From Bacteroides sp. (GTDB lineage: Bacteria > Bacteroidota > Bacteroidia > Bacteroidales > Muribaculaceae): a stretch of 64,000 nucleotides of DNA. Below the pieces are notes generated by a model. That model was not told the origin of the DNA. It worked only from the letters and a program-made list of their open reading frames with translations, and searched no databases. Each line of letters begins with the position of its first letter. The first letter of the stretch is position 1. Of the stretch, positions 52,790 through 62,203 are shown one piece after another. The stretch covers positions 1 through 64,000 of the forward strand of contig JAAVCX010000030.1 of the NCBI GenBank assembly GCA_014802105.1, given 5' to 3'. The translations under genes and the position numbers were made by a program.

Positions 52790-52823
52790 TTTGCCACAAA
52801 CACAAATTTTCTACCTAACTTTG
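52790..52823 (+). promoter_or_regulatory. Promoter for the RND efflux operon
   Basis: TTTG (52790..52793) and TAACTTTG (52816..52823), 22 bp apart, slightly wide. The leader is about 65 nt. No regulator gene is adjacent. Confidence 0.55.
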
Positions 52824-52895
52824 TGTGCATTTTTCCATACCGAAACAATCATTAACAACGACAATAATTAATTCATTAAGACGACATCGCAAGCA

Positions 52896-54077
52896 ATGAA
52901 ATCCATCTCGTCACTTTCAAAGGGTTGTCTGGCCGCCGTAGTGGCCGCCGCCACCCTCGCTTCATGCTCGGGCAACAAGTCAGGACAGGCCATGCAGATG
53001 CCTGCTCCCTCAATTGCCACCGTCACACTCTCGCCCGAGAACGTTGACCTCTCAACCACCTATCCCGCCACTGTCAAGGGTAAGACCGACATCGACATCC
53101 GTCCTCAGGTCACCGGCTTCATCACCAAGGTACATGTCGACGAAGGACAGAAAGTGCGCAAGGGCCAGGTGCTCTTCACTCTCGACCAGGTGCAGTTTCA
53201 GGCAGCTGTCGACCAGGCCCGCGCCTCGGTCAACTCAGCTCAGACCGCTGTCAACACCGCTCAGATGACCGTCGACTCCAAGCGCAAGCTCCTCGACAAG
53301 AACATCATCTCCCAGTATGAGTTCCAGCTCGCCGAGAATACCCTCCAGCAGGCTCAGGCCCAGCTCGCTACCGCCAAGGCCGCTCTGGTCAACGCTCAGA
53401 AAAACCTCGCCTACACCGTGGTGACCTCACCCAGCGACGGCGTGGTAGGCCAGATCCCCAACCGTGAAGGCTCCCTGGCCAGCCCCTCTTCGGCCCAGCC
53501 CCTCACCACCGTCAGCGACAACTCTCAGGTCTATGCCTACTTCTCGCTCACCGAGAAAGACCTGCTCAACCTGGCCCAGACTTCAGGCTCCTCGGTCGAT
53601 GCCGCCATCAAGTCGATGCCTGCCGTTCAGCTCCGTCTCTCCGACGGCACCATCTACCCCGTCGAGGGCAAGGTAGCCACCGTCTCGGGCGTGATCGACA
53701 ACAACACCGGTGCCTCGAGCGTGCGCGCTCTCTTCAACAACCCCTCGGGAGTGCTCCGCAGCGGCTCCACCGGTCAGGTCATCATCCCCAACCATAAGGA
53801 GGCAGTCATTCTGATCCCCCAGAAGGCCACTTTCGAGCTTCAGGACCGCCGTTTTGCCTACGTGGTCAATGACTCCAACAAGGTAGTCTCCACCCCCGTG
53901 ACCGTAGAATCCACCGACGACGGACAGAAATTTGTAGTCCTCTCGGGCCTCAAGGCCGGCGACCGCATCGCCGTCGAAGGTATCGGCACCAAGCTCCAGG
54001 ACGGCATGACCATCAACCCCGTCGATCCCGCTGCCCAGGCCGCTGCTCAGGCCGCTGCCCAGGCTCCCGCCAAATAA
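52896..54077 (+). CDS. RND efflux periplasmic adaptor, lipoprotein
   Basis: A 393-residue AcrA/MexA-type adaptor. Signal peptide with lipobox TLASC (Cys24). The barrel-sandwich hybrid has DIDIRPQVTGFITKV and KVRKGQVLFTLD, an alpha-hairpin spans about 95-165 (Ala/Gln-rich coiled coil), then VVTSPSDGVVGQIP and membrane-proximal domains. The C-terminal tail is a run of Ala/Gln. It links the inner-membrane pump to the outer-membrane channel, both encoded directly downstream. Confidence 0.95.
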   Translation: MKSISSLSKGCLAAVVAAATLASCSGNKSGQAMQMPAPSIATVTLSPENVDLSTTYPATVKGKTDIDIRPQVTGFITKVHVDEGQKVRKGQVLFTLDQVQFQAAVDQARASVNSAQTAVNTAQMTVDSKRKLLDKNIISQYEFQLAENTLQQAQAQLATAKAALVNAQKNLAYTVVTSPSDGVVGQIPNREGSLASPSSAQPLTTVSDNSQVYAYFSLTEKDLLNLAQTSGSSVDAAIKSMPAVQLRLSDGTIYPVEGKVATVSGVIDNNTGASSVRALFNNPSGVLRSGSTGQVIIPNHKEAVILIPQKATFELQDRRFAYVVNDSNKVVSTPVTVESTDDGQKFVVLSGLKAGDRIAVEGIGTKLQDGMTINPVDPAAQAAAQAAAQAPAK

Positions 54078-54185
54078 AGAGCCAGGCCTCTGAAACCACC
54101 ATCATCACACACATCTCTCTCCCCCCTCTCCGCTACCCTTTCCACCAAAACTAACTTCACCATTCATCCCGCTTAATTTCAAGCA

Positions 54186-57100
54186 ATGAAACTCGATACC
54201 TTTATCAACAGGCCGGTGCTGTCGACGGTGATCTCAATCTTCATCGTCCTGCTGGGTCTGATCGGACTCTTCTCCCTGCCGGTCACCCAGTTTCCCGACA
54301 TCGCACCTCCTACCATCTCCGTCTCAACCACCTACACCGGAGCCAACGCTCAGGCTGTGCTCAACTCGGTGATCGCCCCTCTCGAAGAGGCTATCAACGG
54401 CGCCGAGGGCATGACCTACATGGAGTCGACCGCCACCAACACCGGCTCGGCCAACATCTCGGTATACTTCAAGCAGGGTTTCAACCCCGACATGGCAGCC
54501 GTCGATGTGCAGAACCGTGTAGCCAAGGCCCAGAACCTGCTCCCTGCCGAGGTCACCAGAGTGGGCGTGCTCACCCAGAAGCGACAGACCTCGATGCTCC
54601 TCTCGATCGCCCTCTATGACCCCAGCGGCAACTACTCCGAGGAGTTTCTCGACAACTACATGAAGATCAACGTCATCCCCCAGCTCCAGCGTGTCTCGGG
54701 CGTGGGCGACGTAATGAGCTTCGGCGCTGACTACTCGATGCGTATCTGGCTCAAACCCGAAGTAATGGCCCAGTATGGTCTGGTACCCTCCGACATCTCC
54801 TACGCGCTGGCCGAGCAGAACATCGAGGCCGCTCCCGGTGCATTTGGCGAGCAGGGCAACCAGAGCTTCCAGTACACCATGAAATATCGCGGACGCCTCA
54901 CCACCCCCGAGCAGTTTGAAGACATCGTAGTGGCAGCTAAGCCCACCGGCGAGATACTCCGCCTGGGCGAAGTGGCCACCATCGAGCTCGGCCGCGTGAC
55001 CTACGGTTTCCACAACGCCCTCAACGGCTATCCCGCCACGAGCTGTATGATCTTCCAGACCGCCGGCTCCAACGCTACCCAGATCATTAACGACTGTCTC
55101 AAGGTAGTCGACTCGATGAAAAAAGAGCTCCCTGCCGGCCTGGCCTTCGCTGTGCCCATGAACAACAACGACTTCCTCGATGCCTCGATCCATGAGGTGA
55201 TCAAGACCCTCATCGAGGCCTTCATCCTCGTGTTCTTCGTGGTATATGTGTTCCTCCAGGACATCCGCTCGACCATCATTCCCGCCATCGCCATCCCCGT
55301 GGCCCTCGTGGGTACATTCTTCTTCATGAACCTGATCGGTTTCTCGATCAACCTCATCACCCTCTCGGCTCTCGTGCTTGCTATCGCGATCGTGGTCGAC
55401 GACGCCATCGTAGTGGTCGAGGCCGTCCACGCCAAGCTCGACGTCGGCTACAAGAGCGCCCGCAAGGCCTCTATCGACGCCATGAGCGAGATCGGCGGCG
55501 CCCTGGTCTCGATCACCCTGGTCATGATGCTCGTGTTCATCCCCGTGTCGTTCATGTCAGGCACCACCGGTGTGTTCTATCGTCAGTTTGGTCTCACCAT
55601 GGCCATAGCCATCGCCCTCTCGGCACTCAACGCGCTCACCCTCTCGCCCGCCCTCTGTGCAGTGTTCCTCAAGGCCCACGGCGACGAGAGCACCCTCAAG
55701 GAGCGTATGGGCAAAGCCTACTCGGCAGCCGCCGAGGCCACTATCGGCCACGCCAAGCGACGCTTCACACTCAACTTGCCCCCGCTGGTGACCGGCCTCT
55801 TCCTGGTAGCCACCATCACCTTCATGGTGCTCGGCTGGTATAATATCCACAAACCCCTCCAGCTCACTATCGCCTCTGTCTGTGCCATCATCACTATCCT
55901 CGGCATCTTCAGCAAGCGTTTCCATGCCGGTTTCGAGAAAGGCTTCTCGCGTGTGCTCCGCGTCTATGACCGTCTCACCGCCTTCTTCATCGGCCATAAG
56001 ATCACTTCGTTTGCCATCGTAGGAGCCGCCGTGGCCATCCTCGTCTGGCTCATGGGTATCACCAACTCCACCCTCGTGCCCAACGAGGATACAGGTACAA
56101 TCTTCTGTATGATCGACATGCCCCCGGGCACCTCTCAGGAGCGCACCCTCGAAGTGCTCGACCAGGTAGACCACATCCTTGCTCAGGTACCCGAGATAGA
56201 GTATCGAATGAAGATCGCCGGCTACTCGTTCATGGCCGGTCAGGGTGCTACCTACGGTACCTTCATCCTCAAGCTCAAGAACTGGGATGACCGCACCCGC
56301 CCCGACCAGAGTTCCGATGCAATCCTGGGCAAGCTCTATGCGATGACCGGAGCGGCCGTCAAGGATGGCCGAGTGGTGATGTTCGCGCCCCCTATGATCA
56401 CCGGCTACTCGCTCACCAACGGTTTTGAGCTCAAGATGCAGGACAAGACCGGCGGCGACATCAACGACTTCTTCGCTATCGTCCAGGGCTTCCTCGGCCA
56501 GCTCAACCAGCAGCCCGAGATCCAGGTGGCCATGACCACGTTCAACCCCACCTTCCCCCAGTACATGATCGACATCGACGCCGCTAAGTGTAAGCAGGCA
56601 GGCCTCTCGCCCAGCGACATTCTGACTACACTCCAGGGCTACTACGGCGGTATGTACATCTCCAACTTCAACCGCTTCGGTAAGATCTACCGCGTGATGA
56701 TGCAGGCCAGCCCCGAGTCACGAGTGTCGCCCGAGACCCTCTCGGCCATTAAGGTGCGCAACGGCAACGAAATGGCCTCAGTCTCCAACTTCGTGACTCT
56801 CACCAAGGTCTACGGCCCCGACCTGCTCAACCGCTTCAACATGTTCCAGTCCATCTCGGTGACCGGCCAGCCTGCTCCCGGCTACTCCTCGGGCGACGCC
56901 CTTGCAGCCGTGCAGCGTGTAGCCGCCGAGACTCTGCCCCCGGGCTACGGCTACGAGTACTCGGGTATGACCCGCGAGGAGGCCTCGACCGGCTCAGGCT
57001 CCACCACCGCCGTGATCTTCGGTCTCTGTCTGCTCTTCGTCTACCTGCTCCTCTCGGCCCAGTATGAGAGCTATATTCTCCCCTTCGCCGTAATTTTCTC

Positions 57101-57566
57101 GATCCCCTTCGGCCTCATGGGCACCTTCATCTTCGCTCAGATCTTCAGCATCCCCAACAGTATCTACCTGCAGATCGCGCTCATCATGCTCATCGGTCTG
57201 CTTGCCAAGAACGCCATCCTCATCGTCGAGTTTGCCGTCGAGCGCCGACGCACAGGCATGTCGATCGTCAACGCCGCCATCCAGGGAGCCTCGGCCCGTC
57301 TGCGACCCATCCTCATGACCTCGCTGGCCATGATCATCGGTCTGCTCCCCATGATGTTCGCCACCGGTGCCGGTGCCAACGGTAACCGTGCCCTCGGCAC
57401 AGGTTCTATCGGCGGCATGCTCATCGGTATGATACTCCAGCTGCTCATCGTGCCCGCCCTCTTCGTGATCTTCCAGAAGATCCAGGAGAAGATCACTCCT
57501 CTGAAATGGGAAGACACAGACAACGAAGGCATCGAGAACGAGATCGAACAGTATTCGGCCAACTAA
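54186..57566 (+). CDS. RND efflux permease, HAE1 family (AcrB-like)
   Basis: An 1126-residue inner-membrane pump, proton-driven. Begins [19 protein letters not shown] (typical AcrB start), with TM1, two periplasmic porter loops, and TM helices with [16 protein letters not shown] (proton-relay Asp pair in TM4) and [11 protein letters not shown]. It is about 80 residues longer than AcrB, with extra sequence between 500 and 600 that includes additional hydrophobic segments ([19 protein letters not shown]), as in other Bacteroidetes homologues. Substrates may include bile salts and drugs (inference). It lies 108 bp behind the adaptor. Confidence 0.96.
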   Translation: MKLDTFINRPVLSTVISIFIVLLGLIGLFSLPVTQFPDIAPPTISVSTTYTGANAQAVLNSVIAPLEEAINGAEGMTYMESTATNTGSANISVYFKQGFNPDMAAVDVQNRVAKAQNLLPAEVTRVGVLTQKRQTSMLLSIALYDPSGNYSEEFLDNYMKINVIPQLQRVSGVGDVMSFGADYSMRIWLKPEVMAQYGLVPSDISYALAEQNIEAAPGAFGEQGNQSFQYTMKYRGRLTTPEQFEDIVVAAKPTGEILRLGEVATIELGRVTYGFHNALNGYPATSCMIFQTAGSNATQIINDCLKVVDSMKKELPAGLAFAVPMNNNDFLDASIHEVIKTLIEAFILVFFVVYVFLQDIRSTIIPAIAIPVALVGTFFFMNLIGFSINLITLSALVLAIAIVVDDAIVVVEAVHAKLDVGYKSARKASIDAMSEIGGALVSITLVMMLVFIPVSFMSGTTGVFYRQFGLTMAIAIALSALNALTLSPALCAVFLKAHGDESTLKERMGKAYSAAAEATIGHAKRRFTLNLPPLVTGLFLVATITFMVLGWYNIHKPLQLTIASVCAIITILGIFSKRFHAGFEKGFSRVLRVYDRLTAFFIGHKITSFAIVGAAVAILVWLMGITNSTLVPNEDTGTIFCMIDMPPGTSQERTLEVLDQVDHILAQVPEIEYRMKIAGYSFMAGQGATYGTFILKLKNWDDRTRPDQSSDAILGKLYAMTGAAVKDGRVVMFAPPMITGYSLTNGFELKMQDKTGGDINDFFAIVQGFLGQLNQQPEIQVAMTTFNPTFPQYMIDIDAAKCKQAGLSPSDILTTLQGYYGGMYISNFNRFGKIYRVMMQASPESRVSPETLSAIKVRNGNEMASVSNFVTLTKVYGPDLLNRFNMFQSISVTGQPAPGYSSGDALAAVQRVAAETLPPGYGYEYSGMTREEASTGSGSTTAVIFGLCLLFVYLLLSAQYESYILPFAVIFSIPFGLMGTFIFAQIFSIPNSIYLQIALIMLIGLLAKNAILIVEFAVERRRTGMSIVNAAIQGASARLRPILMTSLAMIIGLLPMMFATGAGANGNRALGTGSIGGMLIGMILQLLIVPALFVIFQKIQEKITPLKWEDTDNEGIENEIEQYSAN

Positions 57567-57584
57567 TTCTTCACCCGACTCTCA

Positions 57585-58976
57585 ATGAAACTCAACAAAA
57601 TATCTTATATCATCGCAGCGATGGTGGGGGCCTCGGCCCTCACCGGCTGCGGGATCTACGGCAAGTACAGCCCCGAGAAGGTCAACGACGCCACCGTCAG
57701 CCAATATGCCGAGGCCGTCAAACAGACCCCCGACTCAGTCAACCTTGGCAACCTCAAATGGCAGGACGTATTCACCGATCCTCTGCTGGCCGACCTCATC
57801 AACAAAGCCCTGCTCAACAACAAAGACCTGGCCAACGCCAAGCTCAATATCGACATCGCCCATGCCCAGCTTCTCGGCGCCCGCCTGAGCTATCTCCCCT
57901 CGGTAGCTTTCGCACCCAGCGCCCAGCGCGCCTCCAACGGCCTCACCCACACCTGGAGCGAGTGGACCTACACCCTGCCCCTGGCTGTCAATTGGGAAGT
58001 GGACGTCTTTGGCAAAATACTCAACACCAAGCGTGGTGCCCAGGCCTCTTACGAGCAGGCTCAGGCCTATGAGCAGGCTGTGCGCTCCCAGATCATCTCG
58101 GGCGTAGCCCAGGCCTACTACACCATCGCCGCACTTCGCAGCCAGCTCCAGCTCTCGCGCGAGACCGCTACCCTCTGGGAAGCCAGCGTCAAGACCATGC
58201 GTGACCTCAAGGAGGCCGGACGCCTGCGCGAGAACGCCGTGGTACAGAGCGAGGCCCAGTATTACAGTATCCTCTCGTCGATCACCGACCTCGAGACCTC
58301 GCTCCACACCGCCAACAATACCCTCTCGCTCCTGCTCAACACCATGCCTCAGGAGTGGGCTATCCCGGCCAGCGCAGCTCTCGAAATCCCCGTGTTTGCC
58401 AATACCGACATCCCCATGTCTCAACTGGCCGCACGCCCCGACGTCAGAGCCTCCGAGCAGGCCCTCGCCGTGGCCTACTATGCCACCGGCTCGGCCCGCG
58501 CCGCCTTCTATCCCACCCTGGCCATCACAGCCAACGGCGGCTTCACCAACCAGCTCGGCACCTTTATCAAGAACCCCGCCGAGTGGTTCATCAACCTCGG
58601 AGCCTCGCTCACCGCGCCCCTCTTCTCGCGCGGAGCCAATATAGCCCGTCTCCAGGCCGCCAAAGCTCAGCAACAGCAGGCCCTCAACAACTTCCGCTAC
58701 ACACTGCTGAGCGCTTCTGCCGACGTGACCGAGGCACTGGTGACCTATCAGAACGCTTTCGAGAAAATGAAATGGCTCGCCCTGCAGGTCGATGACATGT
58801 CAAAGGCTCTCGACATCACCAACGAGCTGCTCCTCTTTGACGGATCGACCACCTATCTCGAGGTGCTCACCGCCCAGCAGAGCCTCCTGAGCGCCCAGAC
58901 AGCTCAGATCTCCACCAACCTTGCCGCCACCCGCGCTCTCATCAACCTCTACCAGAACCTCGGAGGCGGCCGCTAA
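57585..58976 (+). CDS. TolC/OprM-like outer-membrane efflux channel
   Basis: A 463-residue lipoprotein (ALTGC, Cys22) of the OEP/NodT family. The two-fold repeat is visible: first half with LNNKDLANAKLNIDIAHAQLLGARLSY cut by strands, second half with LAARPDVRASEQALAVAYYA. Long coiled-coil helices (QQQALNNFRYTLLSASADVTEAL) form the periplasmic tunnel. It follows the pump by 18 bp, completing the tripartite system. Confidence 0.94.
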   Translation: MKLNKISYIIAAMVGASALTGCGIYGKYSPEKVNDATVSQYAEAVKQTPDSVNLGNLKWQDVFTDPLLADLINKALLNNKDLANAKLNIDIAHAQLLGARLSYLPSVAFAPSAQRASNGLTHTWSEWTYTLPLAVNWEVDVFGKILNTKRGAQASYEQAQAYEQAVRSQIISGVAQAYYTIAALRSQLQLSRETATLWEASVKTMRDLKEAGRLRENAVVQSEAQYYSILSSITDLETSLHTANNTLSLLLNTMPQEWAIPASAALEIPVFANTDIPMSQLAARPDVRASEQALAVAYYATGSARAAFYPTLAITANGGFTNQLGTFIKNPAEWFINLGASLTAPLFSRGANIARLQAAKAQQQQALNNFRYTLLSASADVTEALVTYQNAFEKMKWLALQVDDMSKALDITNELLLFDGSTTYLEVLTAQQSLLSAQTAQISTNLAATRALINLYQNLGGGR

Positions 58977-59000
58977 TCTCACCTTAAAATCACCTCAATC

Positions 59001-59789
59001 ATGATAAGCGACAAAGCTCATATCGACCCCTCGGCCAAGATAGGCGAGAACGTCAAGATCCATCCCTTTGCTTTTATCGACAAAGATGTGGAGATAGGCG
59101 ACAACTGTGTGATCATGCCTTTTGCAAGCATCATACGCGGCACTCGTCTGGGCAAGGGATGCAAAATATATCAAGGTGCCATTGTGGGTGCCGACCCCCA
59201 GGATTTCCGCTGGAAGGGTGGTTTCACCTACTGCTTTGTGGGCGACAACACCGTGATACGCGAGAATGTCATCATCAACCGCGGTATTGCCGAGGAGGGT
59301 GGCACCCGTATCGGAGCCGATTCCTTCCTCATGGCCAACTCCCATGTGGGCCACGACTCCCATATCGCCGACAAGTGTGTCATCGGCAACAATGTCTCGA
59401 TAGCCGGAGACGTCGAGATCGGTGAGTGTACCATCCTGTCGTCGGCCGTGGTGATCCACGAAAACTCCCACATAGGCCGCTGGGTGCTCGTCAAGGGCGG
59501 CTGCCGCATCACCGGCAATGTACCCCCGTTCTGCATCATGGCCCATAACCCGACCAGCTACTTCGGCGTCAACGCCTATCTGCTGGGCAAACATGGCAAC
59601 ATGAGCTCTGACCGCATCGACGACATCGCCAAGTGTTACCGCCACCTCTATCAGTCGGGATCGTCGGTATTTGCCGCCCTCAAGCGCATAGCCGCCGACG
59701 TCGACCCCAGCCCCGAGCGTGACGAGATCATCGACTTCATCAACGGTGTCAACCTGCGCATCGTTGCCATCCCCAAAGACCTCGAGTAA
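59001..59789 (+). CDS. lpxA: UDP-N-acetylglucosamine acyltransferase
   Basis: A 262-residue left-handed beta-helix acyltransferase, first step of lipid A synthesis. Hexapeptide repeats start at AHIDPSAKIGENVKI. The catalytic His118 is in SHVGHDSHI. The C-terminal helices (RIDDIAKCYRHLYQS, FINGVNLRIV) are present. The 24-bp distance to the efflux channel gene suggests co-transcription. No lpxC, fabZ or lpxD is next to it, although Bacteroidetes often keep these together, so another lpxA copy may exist in the genome. Confidence 0.93.
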   Translation: MISDKAHIDPSAKIGENVKIHPFAFIDKDVEIGDNCVIMPFASIIRGTRLGKGCKIYQGAIVGADPQDFRWKGGFTYCFVGDNTVIRENVIINRGIAEEGGTRIGADSFLMANSHVGHDSHIADKCVIGNNVSIAGDVEIGECTILSSAVVIHENSHIGRWVLVKGGCRITGNVPPFCIMAHNPTSYFGVNAYLLGKHGNMSSDRIDDIAKCYRHLYQSGSSVFAALKRIAADVDPSPERDEIIDFINGVNLRIVAIPKDLE

Positions 59790-59820
59790 GACCTCTTTCC
59801 CTCAGCGGAAATGATAAGCC

Positions 59821-59869
59821 ACACTAAGCCGTGTAAATCGTCTGTACCACCCGATTTATACGGCTTATG
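59821..59869 (+). terminator. Hairpin after lpxA
   Basis: TAAGCCGTGTAAATCG pairs with CGATTTATACGGCTTA (one mismatch) around an 11-nt loop. No clear U-tract; probably ends the RND-lpxA transcript. Confidence 0.6.
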
Positions 59870-59912
59870 TGATTATCAACAGGTCAGTCCAACAGCACAT
59901 ACACTCCGGCTC

Positions 59913-59920
59913 TACATTTG
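59913..59920 (+). promoter_or_regulatory. -7 element for the phosphatase gene
   Basis: TACATTTG matches TAnnTTTG, 30 bp ahead of the ATG at 59951. No TTTG at -33. It rules out a longer frame opening at a TTG inside this element. Confidence 0.5.
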
Positions 59921-59950
59921 TTTTTAAACAACCTCCCAACAATTTCACTC

Positions 59951-60457
59951 ATGTCAGAATCCACTCCCACTCATAAAGTCCTCTTTGTCTGCCTCGGTAA
60001 TATATGCAGATCGCCGGCGGCCGATGGTATCATGCACTCGATCGTCGAGAGCAGGGGCGTGGCCGCGCACTGGAAGATAGATTCAGCCGGCACAGGTCGC
60101 TATCATATAGGCGATCTGCCCGACCACCGTATGCGACTCCACGCACGTCGCCGCGGATATGATCTCACCCATCGCGCACGTCAGGTCTCCGAAGCCGACT
60201 TTGAAGAGTTTGACATCATCATAGGTATGGACGACGCCAATGTGGCCGATCTGAGACGACTTGCCCCCTCTCCCGAGGCCCAGGCCAAAGTACACGCTAT
60301 GGCTGAATACTTCGCTCCAACGGCCCGTTATGATTACGTCCCCGACCCCTACTATGAAGGCTCCGAAGGGTTTGAGCTCGTCCTCGACCTCCTCGAAGAC
60401 TCCTGCATGAGGCTCTTTGAGAGGATAGAGGAAAAGGAGACTCCCGACAGGCAATGA
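59951..60457 (+). CDS. Low-molecular-weight protein-tyrosine phosphatase
   Basis: A 168-residue cytoplasmic enzyme. The P-loop CLGNICRS (Cys14 to Arg20, CX5R) and the general acid Asp in VPDPYYEG are in place, with IDSAGTGRYHIGDLPDHR between them. In other bacteria these act on capsule tyrosine kinases or arginine/tyrosine phosphates. No kinase is adjacent. The stop codon overlaps the first bases of a TGTCA repeat array, and cdd lies downstream. Confidence 0.93.
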   Translation: MSESTPTHKVLFVCLGNICRSPAADGIMHSIVESRGVAAHWKIDSAGTGRYHIGDLPDHRMRLHARRRGYDLTHRARQVSEADFEEFDIIIGMDDANVADLRRLAPSPEAQAKVHAMAEYFAPTARYDYVPDPYYEGSEGFELVLDLLEDSCMRLFERIEEKETPDRQ

Positions 60458-60515
60458 CATCTTGACAATTTATCATCTTGTCATCTTGTCATCTTGACAA
60501 AATGTCAAGATGTCA
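60455..60515. repeat. TGTCA-type repeat array, copy 3
   Basis: 61 bp between the phosphatase stop and cdd. Perfect 13-bp inverted ends TGACATCTTGACA (60455..60467) and TGTCAAGATGTCA (60503..60515) enclose repeated TTGTCATC units. It belongs to the same family as 1600..1654 and 2427..2501, 58 kb away. Confidence 0.85.
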
Positions 60516-60568
60516 GATACCGACCTTCCCCCCCCTCTCAGAATATCCATCCTCCAATAAATACCATC

Positions 60569-61042
60569 ATGATCTCCCACGATATTATCCTACGGGTCGA
60601 GGAGCTGAGTCCCGACGAGCTCTCAGAGGCCGAGAAATCGCTCTGTGAGGCCGCACGACGTGCTACCTACCGTTCATATTCCCCTTACAGCCATTTCAGC
60701 GTAGGAGCCGCTATATTGCTTAATAACGGCACTATCATCGGAGGGGCCAATCAGGAGAACGCAGCCTATCCCTCGGGTATGTGTGCCGAGCGCACGGCCG
60801 CGTATTATGCAGGAGCGCAATATCCCGGCATCCCCTTCCTTATGATAGCCATAGCGGCCCGCGATACCGACGGTCAGCCTCTCGAGACTCCCGTCACTCC
60901 CTGCGGAGCCTGCCGGCAGGCATTGCTGGAATATGAGAAGCGTTCGGGCATCCCTATCAGGCTACTGCTTGCAGGCACTAAGAAAGTCTACCGCCTCCCC
61001 TCGGTCGCCTCAACCCTTCCCCTCGCTTTCGACGACTTCTGA
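60569..61042 (+). CDS. cdd: Cytidine deaminase
   Basis: A 157-residue zinc enzyme deaminating (deoxy)cytidine for pyrimidine salvage. The zinc site is Cys72-Ala-Glu74 (MCAERTAAYY) and PCGAC (Cys112, Cys115), the tetrameric all-Cys type. YSPYSHFSVGAAI and GANQENAAYPSG bind the nucleoside. The ATG at 60569 is preferred; an in-frame start at 60494 lies in the repeat array. A bidirectional terminator follows. Confidence 0.94.
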   Translation: MISHDIILRVEELSPDELSEAEKSLCEAARRATYRSYSPYSHFSVGAAILLNNGTIIGGANQENAAYPSGMCAERTAAYYAGAQYPGIPFLMIAIAARDTDGQPLETPVTPCGACRQALLEYEKRSGIPIRLLLAGTKKVYRLPSVASTLPLAFDDF

Positions 61043-61051
61043 ATATCAAGC

Positions 61052-61087
61052 AAGGCCCCGTCCACAGATCTTTGTGAACGGGGCCTT
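61052..61087. terminator. Bidirectional terminator between cdd and mdh
   Basis: AAGGCCCCGT-CACA and TGTG-ACGGGGCCTT form a long stem around GATCTT between convergent genes. The minus side is followed by TTGATATTC, the plus side by ATAGTCATTT. Confidence 0.75.
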
Positions 61088-61119
61088 ATAGTCATTTATA
61101 AGAAGTCTTCCTTATCGGA

Positions 61120-62055
61120 TCAGCAGCAACCGGCGAGAGCCTCGTTGGTCTTGTGGACAGCCTCGGCGCTCTTGCGGAAGAGCTCCTTCTCGGCGTCGTT
61201 GAGCTCAAACTCTACGATCTTCTCGATACCGTTCTTACCGATGATGGCGGGTACACCGATGCAGAGATCCTTCTCGCCATACTCGCCGTCGAGCAGAGCC
61301 GAGCACGAGATGAGCTTCTTCTCGTTGTGGAGGATAGCCTTGACCATCTGAGCTCCTGCTGCGCCGGGTGCATACCAGGCCGAAGTGCCGAGGAGCTTGG
61401 TGAGAGTGGCACCGCCCACCATAGTCGAGGCTGCCACCTCGGAGAGAGTCTCCTGCGAGAGATACTGGCTGGCGGGAACGCCACGATAGGCTGCGTAGCG
61501 GGTGAGGGGGATCATGGTAGTGTCGCCATGACCGCCGATCACGATACCCTCAACCTCAGTGGGGTTGGCACCCAGGGCGTTGGAGAGGAAATATTTGAAG
61601 CGGGCGCTGTCGAGAGCACCGCCCATACCGATGATGCGGTGTTTGGGCAGACCGCTGGTCTTGTGTATCAGGTAGGTCATAGTGTCCATGGGGTTGGAGA
61701 TGCACACTATGATAGCGTCGGGCGAATATTTGAGCAACTGCTCGGTGACGCTCTTGACGATACCGGCGTTGACACCGATGAGCTCCTCACGGGTCATACC
61801 GGGCTTGCGGGGAATACCCGAAGTGATGACTACCACGTCGCTGCCGGCAGTGGCCTCATAGTCGTTGGTCACACCGGTGAGACGGGTGTTGAGACCGAGG
61901 ATGCTTGCAGTCTGCATGATGTCCATGGCCTTGCCCTCCGAGACGCCCTCCTTGATGTCGAGGAGCACTACCTCGTCGGCGATGCCACAAGTCACTAAAA
62001 CATTTGCACATGTTGCGCCTACGTTACCGGCGCCTACTACTGTTACCTTTGACAT
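61120..62055 (-). CDS. mdh: Malate dehydrogenase
   Basis: A 311-residue LDH-like NAD-dependent malate dehydrogenase. Nucleotide-binding loop VTVVGAGNVGATCAN, the NAD-selective Asp in VLLDIKEG, the mobile loop GIPRKPGMTREEL (substrate Arg), and the catalytic His in IGGHGDTTM. It reduces oxaloacetate to malate on the reductive branch to succinate, downstream of PEP carboxykinase (pckA in this window). Monocistronic, with a TAACTTTG promoter. Confidence 0.97.
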   Translation of the reverse strand: MSKVTVVGAGNVGATCANVLVTCGIADEVVLLDIKEGVSEGKAMDIMQTASILGLNTRLTGVTNDYEATAGSDVVVITSGIPRKPGMTREELIGVNAGIVKSVTEQLLKYSPDAIIVCISNPMDTMTYLIHKTSGLPKHRIIGMGGALDSARFKYFLSNALGANPTEVEGIVIGGHGDTTMIPLTRYAAYRGVPASQYLSQETLSEVAASTMVGGATLTKLLGTSAWYAPGAAGAQMVKAILHNEKKLISCSALLDGEYGEKDLCIGVPAIIGKNGIEKIVEFELNDAEKELFRKSAEAVHKTNEALAGCC

Positions 62056-62123
62056 AGTATCTATAATAATTGAAAACGGTTACCGATTTTAATACTGTTG
62101 AGGATGGGGAGTTAATTTCTCCA

Positions 62124-62131
62124 CAAAGTTA
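62124..62131 (-). promoter_or_regulatory. -7 element for mdh
   Basis: TAACTTTG on the minus strand, 68 bp ahead of the mdh ATG. No clear TTTG at -33. Confidence 0.55.
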
Positions 62132-62203
62132 ACTAAAATTTTCTATTTTAACGCTCGGGCCGGGCGTGAAATTATTGTCAACTTTTCCCAAACCCTTAGC
62201 CGC

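Larger units (their letters stand above)
52593..52895. other. Intergenic region between DUF4834 and the RND operon
   Basis: About 300 bp. It holds the terminator at 52647..52673, an AT-rich stretch, and the promoter at 52790..52823. The open frames in it are short and lack family signal. Confidence 0.5.

Noticed and set aside
52665-52871. Small 68-codon frame between DUF4834 and the RND adaptor
   Set aside because: It overlaps the terminator and the promoter and has no recognisable composition or motif.
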